64,000 nucleotides of DNA from Brachypterus glaber (lineage: Eukaryota; Arthropoda; Insecta; Coleoptera; Kateretidae), in assembly GCA_958510825.1 (NCBI GenBank), contig OY294044.1, forward strand, positions 38,303,816 through 38,367,815, read 5' to 3'. Under the pieces are notes generated by a model. It searched no databases and was not told the DNA's origin. It saw only the letters and a program-made list of their open reading frames with translations. The translations under genes and the position numbers were made by a program. Shown one piece after another: positions 12,029 to 22,753 of the stretch. Each line of letters begins with the position of its first letter. The first letter of the stretch is position 1.

Positions 12029-12190
12029 TAACCGATTGCCCTTTTCAGTTAATTAATAATTGAAATTTGGCGAAGGCGTACTCCCTAGATATATTGGTTC
12101 GAAAGTCAATTAAAGCCGGTGGTTCCCTCTACTACTAGCCCACACAAGTCCTGGACTTAGGGGATGCTTAATTAAGTAGTACGAGGTTAA
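12029..12190 (+). other. Insertion of about 160 bp in the right foldback arm, possible tRNA-derived SINE
   Basis: This segment is absent from the left arm, where the flanking sequences join (around 11550-11565). It contains TGGCGAAGGCG (near 12067), which resembles a pol III A box, and GGTTCGAAAGTC (near 12105), which resembles a B box, at spacing fit for a tRNA. It ends before an A/C-rich AACAAACAAAC tail. The promoter assignment is inference from two degenerate boxes. Confidence 0.35.
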
Positions 12191-13835
12191 AAACAAACAA
12201 ACAAACAAAACAAACTAAGAAACTAACATAGTAACAAACTAACAAACTAGAAATTCGGGTTAAATAAAAACTAAAAAAAAGTAAAACCAGTATAAGAGCA
12301 AAAAGAAAATAAAAATATTTGTAATCTTAAAATCTCATATATATTTTTTTAATTTTAAAGTAAAAAAAGAGTTAAAATCGTTCATTTTTAAACATTTACG
12401 GCTCTTGCGCGACCTGCTAACTTTTTCCGATTCTCCTAAAATTTTGCATATATAATATACATGTATAGGTCTACAATTTCAGAATAGGGCCCGTTAACAT
12501 TTTTACACCATGTGGATACAAGGGTAGAAAATAGATAAAAAAAGCTAGTAAAATTATGGATTTTTTGAGGTTTAAGGTTCTTGTACCAACTCTAAACGAC
12601 TTGTGATCCACCTTAAATTTTACGTAAGCAATAGTCACAAATTAGGCAACAATTTTAGTTGATAAAAGTTTAAGATTTCAAAATCTGCTAATTTATAAAT
12701 TTAAAATTAAAGAAGCTCGTAAAATGGGTAAGTTTAAAAACTTTAGGACCACTGTGCGGTGCCTTAACGTATTTCGATTGACTTCAAATTTTGGATAATT
12801 CATATTACCATAAAGGGCAACAAATTTTTGTGTAGGTAGCATTCGTATATTCGATTTGAATTTTCGCGACCACCCTACTGAGCATATTATATAAAATTAG
12901 TTTAGGCGTAATTTACTTAAAAAAGACGGCTTTTTACGATATTTTGAAACGTATACGCTTTTTGCGCAAAATTGTTACGTGCTGCAAAAAATCTAATTAC
13001 ATATTTGAATTCAGCAGAAAAAACTGTATTGACCAGCATGTTCAGTTTAGTTGAGCATATTAAATTAATTCAGCTTAAGCCTAATTCACTTGCAACAGGC
13101 GGCTTTTCTACGAAACTTTGAAACTTATGTGCTTTTTGCGCAAAATTGTGACGTGTTAGAAAATACCTAATTGCATATTTAAATTCCGCAAAAAAAAACT
13201 GCATTAATCAAAATGAATATATTAATGTAGCGCTTAAATGTGTTGCTTAAAAAACTACCGAAACGGAAAATGGTGCAAAAGCAGGAAACTTTAAATCACG
13301 GTTTGCTAAAAATCTGCACGTGATAGAAAACGCTAAAAAACACATTTCGTTTATGCAAATAACCATTTAAACTAATTTTAATAATAAATTTTGCAAATTT
13401 TTATATCAATTTTGATGTCTTAGTGACGTGAACAGTCATGTACAAAAGTTAAGTTCAATGGTTTTGGATAAAATAAGGGGCTTAACATAACTAGTTTTTT
13501 AGTCTGTATTTTAAAAGTTTTCATATTTTTTATTTAATATACGCAAGGTTTAAGGTTAAAACTATAATTCGATATGATGGTTATATAGAAATCTGTTAGG
13601 ATAACAAAAATAGAGCCTTTCCAAAATGACGAATTTAGCGCATATTTGGTTTATAAACGACAAATTGTGACGTGATGGAAAAATTCTGAAAGCAGATTCG
13701 GATTCGAGAGAAAAAACTCTATAAGGTCCAACTTACCGTTTCCCAGAGCAAAAAGTGTGTTGCATTGTGTAATATTTGGACGTCAAAAATGTAGGTTATT
13801 TAAATGACATTAAAAAATAATTCGATGCTGCCATT

Positions 13836-14079
13836 TCGTCGTATCAGAACAAGGTTTCAACTGACATTGTGAGATGGCAGTAATTGTCAGTATATTTCCA
13901 TGATAATTTTAAAATCCTTTGCCTTAAAGAGTTAAAACTTTTTATGGATATTATTTTCGTTATTCGTACAAAATTTTAAATTTATAAGTAAAAGCGTTTA
14001 AAATTTATCCTACAAAATATACTGAACATTACTGCAATCTCATAATGTCAGTTGAAGTCTTGTTGTTCTGATACGACGA
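13836..14079. mobile_element. MITE-like palindrome (244 bp)
   Basis: The end TCGTCGTATCAGAACAA (13836) is mirrored at 14063-14079 with one base different (TTGTTGTTCTGATACGACGA), and the inner blocks CAACTGACATT/AATGTCAGTTG and AGTATATT/AATATACT also face each other. No coding potential. Confidence 0.7.
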
Positions 14080-14102
14080 TTTATCAAAAAATATGATATC
14101 TA

Positions 14103-14358
14103 CAGGGTGGGCCAAAAAAAAAACCGGCCACTTTTTAAACCGTTATAACTTATTTGCCTTTTTACCGATCTATACAAAATTTGGAATGAATATGCTCAAA
14201 ACATGTAAGACTCTGTAGATAATATTAATTATTTAAAATATTATTATATTTTTCAGTAACAAAGCTTTTTCTAAAGGGGTTACTTTAAAGCAGTGGGGAT
14301 TAGAGCAAAATGTATAATTTAAAAAAAAATCGTCTTCATTATGTTAAGTGGTCTTTCC
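14103..14358. repeat. Left copy of a 260-bp inverted repeat (partner at 27789-28042)
   Basis: It starts CAGGGTGGGCC followed by a poly-A run, and continues with CCGGCCACTTTTTAAACCG and TTTACCGATCTATACAAAAT to GTTAAGTGGTCTTTC. The complement of the same sequence, with scattered differences, occupies 27789-28042. The pair could be the ends of one 13.9-kb transposon enlarged by nested insertions, or two separate non-autonomous copies in opposite orientation. Confidence 0.8.
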
Positions 14359-14589
14359 TTAATAGTTATGTATATTTTTCTTTTAACTTAGGATTGTATT
14401 TTATTTTTTATATTATTTTTTTGGAAAGTAAATATCATAAAAACACGGATTAAGTAGTCTGGTACTCATCTCAAATTATTTTTGACATGTCTAAAAAATA
14501 ATATGTCAAATTGAAAATTATTAAAAATCCCGAATCAAAATTAAAAACATCATTTTAAATATATATTTTAAAGAGCCTACACAGAGTAA

Positions 14590-17266
14590 TTGATATGCAA
14601 GTTATGAACTACTTAGTTACTTCATCTCCCCACTTTCCAGTTAAAATAACTATAAGGCAGCCAACACAAAAGTGCAATATCAACACCACATTTCATAAAA
14701 AATACTTTAAAATCTTAAAATGGGACCCATCTCTTTCCCTTCAATATATGAATGCTATGGAATCTACTGACATACAGTTTTCTAATAACATTGAAAATGA
14801 TTACAACAACATGCTGTCCGCTATTAAAAATATCTCTAATAATATAGGTCTAACAAAAAATATAAATTTTAGTAAGGAATATGTTTTTACGAATAAACCT
14901 TGGTTTGACTGTGATTGTCGCCATGCTAAAAAAGCCCTTAAATCTAATTTAAAAAATGCTAAAAATAATTATTTTACAAATCCTTATAAAACAATTTTTC
15001 TAAATGCCAAAAAAGAGTATAAAAAATTAATTTCTCTCAAAAAAAACACTCATGAAAAAACAATACTAGAAAAACTCAGTAATGTTAAAAATAGCACCTG
15101 TTTTTGGAAAACTATCAAACAGTATAGATCTCACAAACAAAATTTCAATTTAAACATAAATTCCTGGGAAACTTATTACTCCTCCATTTTTAAGGAAAAA
15201 TTGTGTGATAATACAATATACTTTGGCACCCTAGATCCCTATTTAGACTCATCAATAACAGAAACTGAACTACGCACAATCCTTTCAAAATCCAAAAATA
15301 ACAAATCAGCTGGAATGGATGGTTTGTCATATGAATTTTTTAAAAATCTACCAAATAATTGGATTACTTACCTTCTGAAAATGTTTAACTCAATCCTCTA
15401 TAATGAAATATTACCTAGTAGTTGGTCAGAAATAATCCTGACCATGGTCTATAAAAAAGGTCCAACCAATGACCCAGCAAACTACCGCGGTATTGCTCTT
15501 GCAAATTTCACGCTAAAACTTTTTACCTCCATCCTACTTCAACGACTAACGCAATGGTGTGACGACAATAAAATCATACCTGAAAATCAAAGCGGATTTC
15601 GAAAAAAGCGAGGGTGCCTTGATAATATTTTCACGCTTCACACTTCTATTCAAATAAATCTAAGGTTTAAGGGAAATACTATTTACGCAATTTTTATTGA
15701 TTACAGGAGAGCATTCGACTCTATCGATCATCAAATTCTATGGCGAAAAATGTACTTACTGGGTATATCCCCCAAACTAATTAGAATCTTAATCAAACTA
15801 TATAATAAAGCACATATGAAAGTCCGAGTTGACGGTGAATTTACCAAAGGCTTTGAAATCCCTGAGGGTGTTCTACAGGGTGAACCATTTAGTTCCATGC
15901 TTTTTCAAATATTTATCTCGGATCTGGAATCATTTCTCCGCTGCAATGGTTGTGTTGGCTTAAATATTGACAACATTATTGATATACTACTACTACTATA
16001 CGCGGATGACCTGGTCATCCTTGCTAGCTCACAAGTAGACCTCTGTAAAAAATTAAAAGTCTTGGAACAATATTGTGCCATCAATAAATTGTCCGTCAAT
16101 ATATCTAAAACCAAAGTAGTACGCTTTAGCAAAGGGGGATTTCAAGCAAAAAATAAATTTCTTTTAAATAATCAAACTCTAGAATCTGTAAATTTATATA
16201 CATACTTAGGTGTTCCTTTTTCTTCATCAAACCAGTTCATAGAGATGGCTAGGTCATCCGTTATGCGCTCAAAGGCAGCCATTGCAGCGGTGCTGAAAAT
16301 TATGGCTAGATCTAAAATCAGTTCATGGGACGCTAGGGTAACCCTCTTTAACTCCATTGTCCTAAGTACGTTAATGCACGCTGCCCCGGTTTGGGCGCTT
16401 AGATACCCAGAGTTGGTGGAAAGAGTCCAAGTCTTTTTTTATAAAAGACTTTTAAACCTACCACTAAATACACCTGATTACATTGTCCGTCTTGAAACTA
16501 ACTCTACTCACTTAATGCATACGATATTTAAGCTAACACTCTCATGGACTCTAAAAATATTATCAATGGATAACGATCGCTACCCCAAAATCTGTTTTAT
16601 GAGACTGAAAAACTTACAAAACCTACCTGATCGCTACAACTGGCTTTCAAATATTCGAAATATCTTTGTTAAAATAAATCGACCTAATATTTTAGAAAAC
16701 CTAACTTATCGACACCTCAAACAAAATTTTCAACTATTCCTAGAAGAATATAAAACTTATTTAACTAATCAAGATTTAGAGAAACTTAGTTCCGGTACTT
16801 TCTGCCAACTGTATCAATTCCTACGTCCAAATAGCTCCCATTATTTACAACTGCGGGAGCATATCGGGCTCATAAGAATAATTGTACAGATTAGAACCTG
16901 TAATATCAAGTCATTAAAACTCATCTACCGTGGTTCCTGCTACCTAATAAATTTGGAAGAAATTTGTTCCCTCTGTAATAAAAATGAAGTTGAAAATTTG
17001 TCGCACTTATTCTTTAAATGTCCCATATATGAACCTCTCAGATATGCTTATATAAGTGGCCTGAGAGATTTAAATGGCTTAGTATATGCTCTCAGTACTT
17101 TAAACTCAGCTAAAATCAAATTAATATATTCTTATATAGCTAATGTAATTAGAATAAGATCGTTTATCATTAATGAATGATATATTTGTGTTTTATGCAC
17201 AGTTGTTGTAAAAATTATAAATTTTTTAAAAACAATAAACATTAATCTAATCTAAATCTAATCTAA
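14590..17266 (+). mobile_element. 5'-truncated LINE with intact RT
   Basis: The element begins inside the endonuclease coding region (about 14590) and ends with a short tandem tail of AATCTAATCTAA type (17238-17266). It lies just inside the left copy of the 260-bp inverted repeat. Loss of the 5' end is the usual product of incomplete target-primed reverse transcription. Confidence 0.8.
14595..17180 (+). CDS. Non-LTR retrotransposon reverse transcriptase (endonuclease missing)
   Basis: 861 codons without interruption. The first residues include SSPHFPV, matching the SDHxPV end of an apurinic-type endonuclease, so most of that domain is lost and the ATG is fortuitous. RT motifs follow: NKSAGMDGLSYEF, ANYRGIALANF, QSGFRKKRGCLDNI, FIDYRRAFDSIDH, GVLQGEPFSSMLF and LLLYADDLVIL (about 15994-16024), then YLGVPFSSS. 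The C-terminus carries a CSLCNK...HLFFKC finger (about 16960-17022). The full catalytic set (D in motif A, DD in motif C) is present. The clade is uncertain; it resembles the CR1/L2/Kiri-like group more than Jockey proper. It could be expressed only from an adjacent promoter. Confidence 0.85.
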   Translation: MQVMNYLVTSSPHFPVKITIRQPTQKCNINTTFHKKYFKILKWDPSLSLQYMNAMESTDIQFSNNIENDYNNMLSAIKNISNNIGLTKNINFSKEYVFTNKPWFDCDCRHAKKALKSNLKNAKNNYFTNPYKTIFLNAKKEYKKLISLKKNTHEKTILEKLSNVKNSTCFWKTIKQYRSHKQNFNLNINSWETYYSSIFKEKLCDNTIYFGTLDPYLDSSITETELRTILSKSKNNKSAGMDGLSYEFFKNLPNNWITYLLKMFNSILYNEILPSSWSEIILTMVYKKGPTNDPANYRGIALANFTLKLFTSILLQRLTQWCDDNKIIPENQSGFRKKRGCLDNIFTLHTSIQINLRFKGNTIYAIFIDYRRAFDSIDHQILWRKMYLLGISPKLIRILIKLYNKAHMKVRVDGEFTKGFEIPEGVLQGEPFSSMLFQIFISDLESFLRCNGCVGLNIDNIIDILLLLYADDLVILASSQVDLCKKLKVLEQYCAINKLSVNISKTKVVRFSKGGFQAKNKFLLNNQTLESVNLYTYLGVPFSSSNQFIEMARSSVMRSKAAIAAVLKIMARSKISSWDARVTLFNSIVLSTLMHAAPVWALRYPELVERVQVFFYKRLLNLPLNTPDYIVRLETNSTHLMHTIFKLTLSWTLKILSMDNDRYPKICFMRLKNLQNLPDRYNWLSNIRNIFVKINRPNILENLTYRHLKQNFQLFLEEYKTYLTNQDLEKLSSGTFCQLYQFLRPNSSHYLQLREHIGLIRIIVQIRTCNIKSLKLIYRGSCYLINLEEICSLCNKNEVENLSHLFFKCPIYEPLRYAYISGLRDLNGLVYALSTLNSAKIKLIYSYIANVIRIRSFIINE

Positions 17267-18019
17267 TATATTTTAAAGATGAGCAATAAATAAAAAACGA
17301 ATATATGTATTTAAATTAAAACATTTGCAGATAAACAAGAAATATGTGTAGTTTTGGTCAAAACGAGAAAAAATGCTTGTTTTAGAAACGTACGATAAAG
17401 GATAATGTGAATTTTTGAAAATCAATAAATCAGAATATGGAACTTGAACTGCAAATAGCAAACCAAGATCCTATACCTACCATAATTATATGGTTTTATA
17501 TTATTTATAATTAAAACAGTGTTTAAAATAATTAATTTTATTTGGAATGAAAATATAATACTTTTTTATTTAGCCAACAGTTAAATCTTGATTTATTTTA
17601 GCAATTCTTTGTTTTTTTTTGTTATGTTCGAAGAGTGTATGGTACAATTTTTGAATGTGCGTACTTCAATAGTAATTTTTCTGTTATTTCGTAACCATTT
17701 TCCTTAAAATATACATCTACAATTCAGCTTTTACTTTTTTTCTTATTTTTTTTTTATGTAATTCGACATTTTCACATATTTTTGACAATCAAAAAAAAAA
17801 AAATGTAAAATATAGTAAACAAAGTGAAATTAAAATCAAAAAGAAACACCCACAGTCAGTACAAAAAGCATTATATAAACCTACTTTTATTATAGTATTG
17901 GTCAAAAACTATAAAATAAGCCTACAAAATATATTTTTAAATTGTAAACAAACAATAGCGCTTTTATCAGTTAGAAGGCTGCAAACAATTCTCACCTACT
18001 TAAAATAAAAATTTCAAGA
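17267..18019. other. Non-coding; includes the 5' UTR of the next LINE
   Basis: AT-rich with poly-T and poly-A runs (17590-17800). No gene or structured repeat seen. The last 100-200 bases are probably the 5' UTR of the element starting its ORF1 at 18020. Confidence 0.45.
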
Positions 18020-18834
18020 ATGGGAGCAAATGAAATAACAAATAATCAGCTTATGCTCACACTACAAAAGATTAGTCAACAATTAAATAATCAGTCGCAA
18101 AAGATTGACCAGCAGTCCAAAAATATAGACGAAATTAAAAATACACTAAAAACTCAGACGGAAGAAATTCAAAAAATAAATGAAACTGTTTGTACACTTG
18201 AAAAGGAAAATAGAGAACTGAAAACTAAGCTAGAAAAAGTAACTAAAGAATTAAAAAATAACAATATTGTAGTATATGGAATAAAACCAACAAAAGAAGT
18301 AGAGCTAGAAGTAACTGTAAAAACTTTTTAGAAGATAAACTTGGAGTTACACTTAATTCAAGTGAAATAAATGATATTTATACACTTGGCAACCAAAAGG
18401 AAAACGTTCCAGTTATTATCAAGCTAATATCCAATTTGAAGAAAAAAGAAATTTTTAAGAATATTAATAAGCTTAAAGGTACAGGCATAACAATAAAAAA
18501 CGATCTGAGTCCCGAGGAAAGAGAAATTCAAAAGGAATTATTCAAACACTATAAAGAAGCCAAAGAAAAAGGATATTCAGCCAAAATAACGCATAACAAA
18601 CTTATTGTAAGTGGTGAAGTATATACTTATGAGCAATTAAAAACGCAAGAAAAACCGCCGTTAAGCAGAGACACATCGCCAGCAATAAATAAGGAAGAAA
18701 ATTCAGAGGAGGAAAAAAGTGAAAAAATAAATGATAAAAATAAAAAGCGTAAACTTAAAGAAAACGGTATTGAACAAGAACCAAAAAGAACCTCTAGATC
18801 TCGTTCACTAGTCAAAATAACAGATAAGGCTTAA
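18020..18834 (+). pseudogene. LINE ORF1 (coiled coil + RRM + basic tail), one frameshift
   Basis: The frame from 18020 gives a long Gln/Asn/Lys/Glu coiled coil (roughly residues 10-85) and then NIVVYGIKP, the start of an RRM-like fold as in LINE ORF1 nucleic-acid-binding proteins. It stops at 18331. The continuation (NFLEDKLGVTL, then the ATG-initiated part from 18436) is in another frame, so one base was lost or gained in the run of T at 18325-18330. The C-terminal part ends in an acidic then Arg/Ser-rich tail. It would act as the RNA chaperone/binding partner of the ORF2 product encoded from 19076. Confidence 0.75.
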
Positions 18835-19075
18835 TAAAAAAAAATCTAGTCATTATTTTATCTGTCACTCTTGTCTTTTTTTTTTATTCATTCTAACTAT
18901 TTCAATTCTTACTTTTAATTTCTGTGTTTGTTTGCCAAAGTAACATTTTTTTTATATATACTAATTTTATTTATTTTTTTTATATCGTGTGTACTAGTTT
19001 TAAGTTTTATACTATTTATTATTAGTTTTAGGTATCTTAGATTAAGGTTTTAGAATAAAATAATAATTGCTATAA

Positions 19076-22041
19076 ATGGATCCTTTTCTTAGAGATTTTT
19101 ATGTGAATAATGTAAAAACTGAAATATTAGAAAATGCAGAGCAATGTGATAAAATTTTTGAGATTAATTCAGGTACAGTAAACTTAAGATTATTACATCT
19201 AAACATAAGAAGTGTTTCTAAAAATCTTCCTGAATTAGAAGCGTTTTTGGAACAATTCAAAAACCAGTTTGACTGCATAGTACTAACCGAAACAAGGCAA
19301 GTAAACATAAATTATATTACGTTAGAGGGGTATGAGGTAATTTATAGTTCAGGAGTTTTTAATCAAAATGACGGGGTTATTATGTTTATTCGAAAAGGCA
19401 TTACTTATAATTATAAAACAGATTTTATTAATAAATGTAAAATAATAAATACAGAAATATTTTTTAACAATAAATTGATTAGAGTTTTAGGTATTTATCG
19501 GCTACATGATACAGTTTTGTCGGAATTTTTAAGTGATCTTGATACTTACCTTACTAGAAATAGTTCCAAATGTGATATATCTATATTAACAGGGGATATG
19601 AACATTAATATACTAAAGCCTATAGAGACAACAAGCGAGTATTTAAATATTATGGGTGAACATCAATATAAATCATTAATTAATGGAGTTACAAGAAAAA
19701 AACAGGTTAAAGAAGGCTCATGCATCGACCACTTTTTTATGAAAGGACCTAACAATATTGAGGAATATCTACTGCCAGTAATAGTCAAAACTAATATTAC
19801 AGATCATTTTCCCATAGCACTACAAATAAATTTTAAAAATAGAAATACAAATAAATTAGTCAAAGATAAATATATTAAACAAATAAATTATAAAACTCTA
19901 AACTTTGAATTAGATAATGTAAACTGGGATGATATTCTTTCCTATGATGTTGAATCTGCAACAAATACATTTTTTGAAATAATCAAAGATAAAATAAAAT
20001 CAAACACAATTTATAAAAAAATTAAGAATAAAGATACAAAAAGAAAACCGTGGATAACTAAGGAAATTATTGACTCTATAAACTACCGCGATAATATTTT
20101 AAAACTATATTATGATACAAATGATAATGAAATTAAAAAACAATATAACGTCTATAGAAATAAACTAAATAACAAAATAATATATGCTAAAAATAACTAT
20201 TATAAAAAAAAAGTTGAAGACAGTAAAAATAACAAAACAATGTGGGATACTATAAATGAACTAAACAATTCTAAAACAAACAAAAGCGAAATTAAAGAAA
20301 TAAAAGTGAATAATATTGTAATAACAAATAAGAAGGACATGTGTAACACATTTAATAAACATTATATAAATATGGGGGATAAACTTGCAAAAAAAATAAA
20401 AGTAAACAAAAGTTATAAAGAAAATAAACTAAAAATTTCAAATACACTTTTCTTAATGCCTACCAGTCCTGAAGAAGTTAAACCGTTATAAGAAACTTGA
20501 AAAATAAGAAATCTGTTGGAATTGATGAGATCGAAACAAGTACAATAAAGAACATTATAAATAGTATAGCCTACCCACTGTCAAAACTCCTAAACAAAAT
20601 CTTTAAAACAGGTTTATGCCCCACCTTATTTAAAACTTCAGTAGTAATACCAGTATTTAAAAAAGGGGATAGGCAAGATCTAGTAAACTACAGACCCATA
20701 TCCATAATAACCAATTTCACTAAGATTTTTGAAACCTTAATAAAAATTCGAATTGAAAGTTTCATTAAAAAATATGCTGTAATATCTAGTAAACAATTCG
20801 GTTTTCAAAAAGGAAAGTCTACACAGCATGCTATACGTAGTTTAATTGAGGATATTTATGAAGCAATGGATAATGGTACACCGGCCATCTGTATTTTTTT
20901 GGATCTTGCCAAGGCCTTCGATACGGTAAGTCATGAAAAATTGATATCAATATTGTCAGATCTAGGTATCCGTGGTGCATTCTTGAAGCTTTTAACTAGT
21001 TATCTCAAAAACAGAATACAATATGTTAGCATCGGTGGGAGCAGGAGTGATCCACTATCGCCTAAATTTGGTGTACCACAAGGCACAATATTGGGACCAC
21101 TCTTGTTTATACTGTATCTTAATAATCTCTTCAGAGTTAAAATACCATGTAAAGTTATCAGCTTCGCAGATGATACCACGGTACTTTACAAAGCATCAAG
21201 CTGGAAACTTTTAAAACAAATAATTGAGATTGATTTTATATTGTTAAAAGAATGGTTTGACTATAGTATCTTAACATTAAATGTTGAAAAAACTGTATTC
21301 ATTCCATTTGGTTCTTACAAAAATAGCTTACCTACCTTTAACAGCCTGACTTTTAAAAACAACCATGTTGACTTTTCCATTAGTAGGGCGACATCAACCA
21401 AATTTCTGGGAATAATTGTCGACCAGCATCTTAAGTGGGACCTACAAATACAAGAAATTATTAAGAAAATTCGCTGCTTTATACCGTATTTTAAAATATT
21501 AAGGAATATATTAAACTTAAGACAGTTAAATATGGTGTACAATGCATTAGTTGAGTCGCATTTGAGGTATGGTATTCTGGGATGGGGAGGAGTTTACAAA
21601 AATATTCTTGATGACCTTGAAGTGACTCAAAAGAGAATACTTAAAATTATACATAGAAAAACAAATACTTACCCTACCGATGATCTCTTCAAGTTATCCT
21701 GTAAAATGGATTGTAGGCAGCTGTTCTTCCTACTGCTTGCAACGGACATTCATACTGAAAAATATAAAGTAACTAGAGTAACAGTAACCAGAACAAATAG
21801 TACTCTACCTGAACTCAGAGTTCGAAAGACGATTGGACAGCGCAGTAGCAGATTCCTTGGTCCAAGGATATATAATTCGCTACCAGAAAATCTGAAACAG
21901 GCAAGAAACAGTACTTTATTTAAAAAATTATGCAAAAATTATATTTTGCATTTGCCTAGGGAAAATATTAATAGACATATTGACCTCAAAATTAAATTAA
22001 ATCTACTGTATTTATACTTACCTTACCTTACTACCTTTTAA
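19076..22041 (+). pseudogene. LINE ORF2: apurinic-type endonuclease + reverse transcriptase, one frameshift
   Basis: The ATG at 19076 opens an endonuclease with HLNIRSVS, VLTETR, GDMNINIL, SCIDHFF and NITDHFPI, all catalytic positions present. The frame ends at 20491. RT sense resumes in another frame just before LKNKKSVGIDEI (20497), so one base is missing near 20484. RT motifs: VNYRPISI, KQFGFQKGKSTQHAI, IFLDLAKAFDTVSH, GVPQGTILGPLLF and SFADDTTVLY (near 21165). The C-terminus ends at 22041 without a zinc finger. This is the CR1/L2/Jockey-like type. A single lesion makes it young but probably inactive. Confidence 0.85.
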
Positions 22042-22483
22042 CGATTATACTTACCTTACGGTTATACTTACCTTTTCCTATAACAATTATTTATTTATTT
22101 ATTTGTCTGTTATTTATTTATTTGTCTGTAATTTTTCTATTATTTAATTATGTATTGTTATTTATTATTCGTATTTAATTATGTATTTATATTGTATTTA
22201 TATTTTATTGATTTACGGTTATATTTACCTTTTCCTATAGCAATTATTTATTTATTTATTTGTCTGTATTTTATCTATTATTTAATTATGTATTGATATT
22301 TATTTATTCGTATTTAATTATGTATTTATATTGTATTTGTATTTTATTGATTTATATGTTTATTTACTTTTATTATGCACGCTCAAATGTTTCTACATTT
22401 TCTGTGCTATTAGCATATTTGTTGCCCTTTTTGCATTTAATTAAGATTTGTACCTGTTATATATTTTTTTTTCTGGCAATAAA

Positions 22484-22540
<57 letters not shown>

Positions 22541-22541
22541 G
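22042..22541 (+). repeat. LINE 3' UTR with ATTT-rich repeats and (ATT)n tail
   Basis: Two near copies of a block with TTACCTTTTCCTATA and ATTTATTTATTTGTCTGT (from about 22069 and 22229) are followed by AATAAATATT and an uninterrupted ATT run (22485-22540), the 3' terminus of the LINE. Confidence 0.75.
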
Positions 22542-22753
22542 AATAGTTTTTAAATTGACAGGTTAATTTTTGAGAGATGTCAGATAAATAACACGCCTAC
22601 TCAATCAGTTTTTTTATCTTAAAAATTAATTTATTGTCAACTTCAACGTGAAATGTAATTTTTTAGAACTTTAGTATTTTTTACCCTAAAGGAAAAATCT
22701 GAGTTTTCTTATTTAATTTTAATCGTTTTTACAAGTTTTTTATTATCAATTGT
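22542..22753 (+). other. Leader of the RLE-type non-LTR element or spacer
   Basis: Non-coding AT-rich sequence between the ATT tail and the zinc-finger frame at 22754. No repeat or promoter motif stands out. Confidence 0.4.

Larger units (their letters stand above)
9501..13756. mobile_element. Giant foldback (palindromic) element, 4.26 kb
   Basis: ACTTTTTGCTCTGGGAAACG at 9501 is matched by its complement ending at 13756. Blocks inside (ACGTCACAATTTTGCG, GGCCTAAGC, TTGCCCTTTATGG, the TTTGTTAGTTTG run, the GAGTGCAAAAACCG block) then occur in mirror order to a centre near 11780-11800, where GTACTGACGGTTTTTGCAC faces its complement. The arms differ in length because the left has extra tandem units and the right has a 160-bp insertion. 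No protein-coding frame. The two arms could form a very long cruciform or hairpin RNA. Confidence 0.85.

Noticed and set aside
22260..22553. 97-codon hydrophobic plus ORF
   Set aside because: It lies in the AT-rich 3' UTR of a LINE and ends in the ATT repeat translated as poly-Ile.
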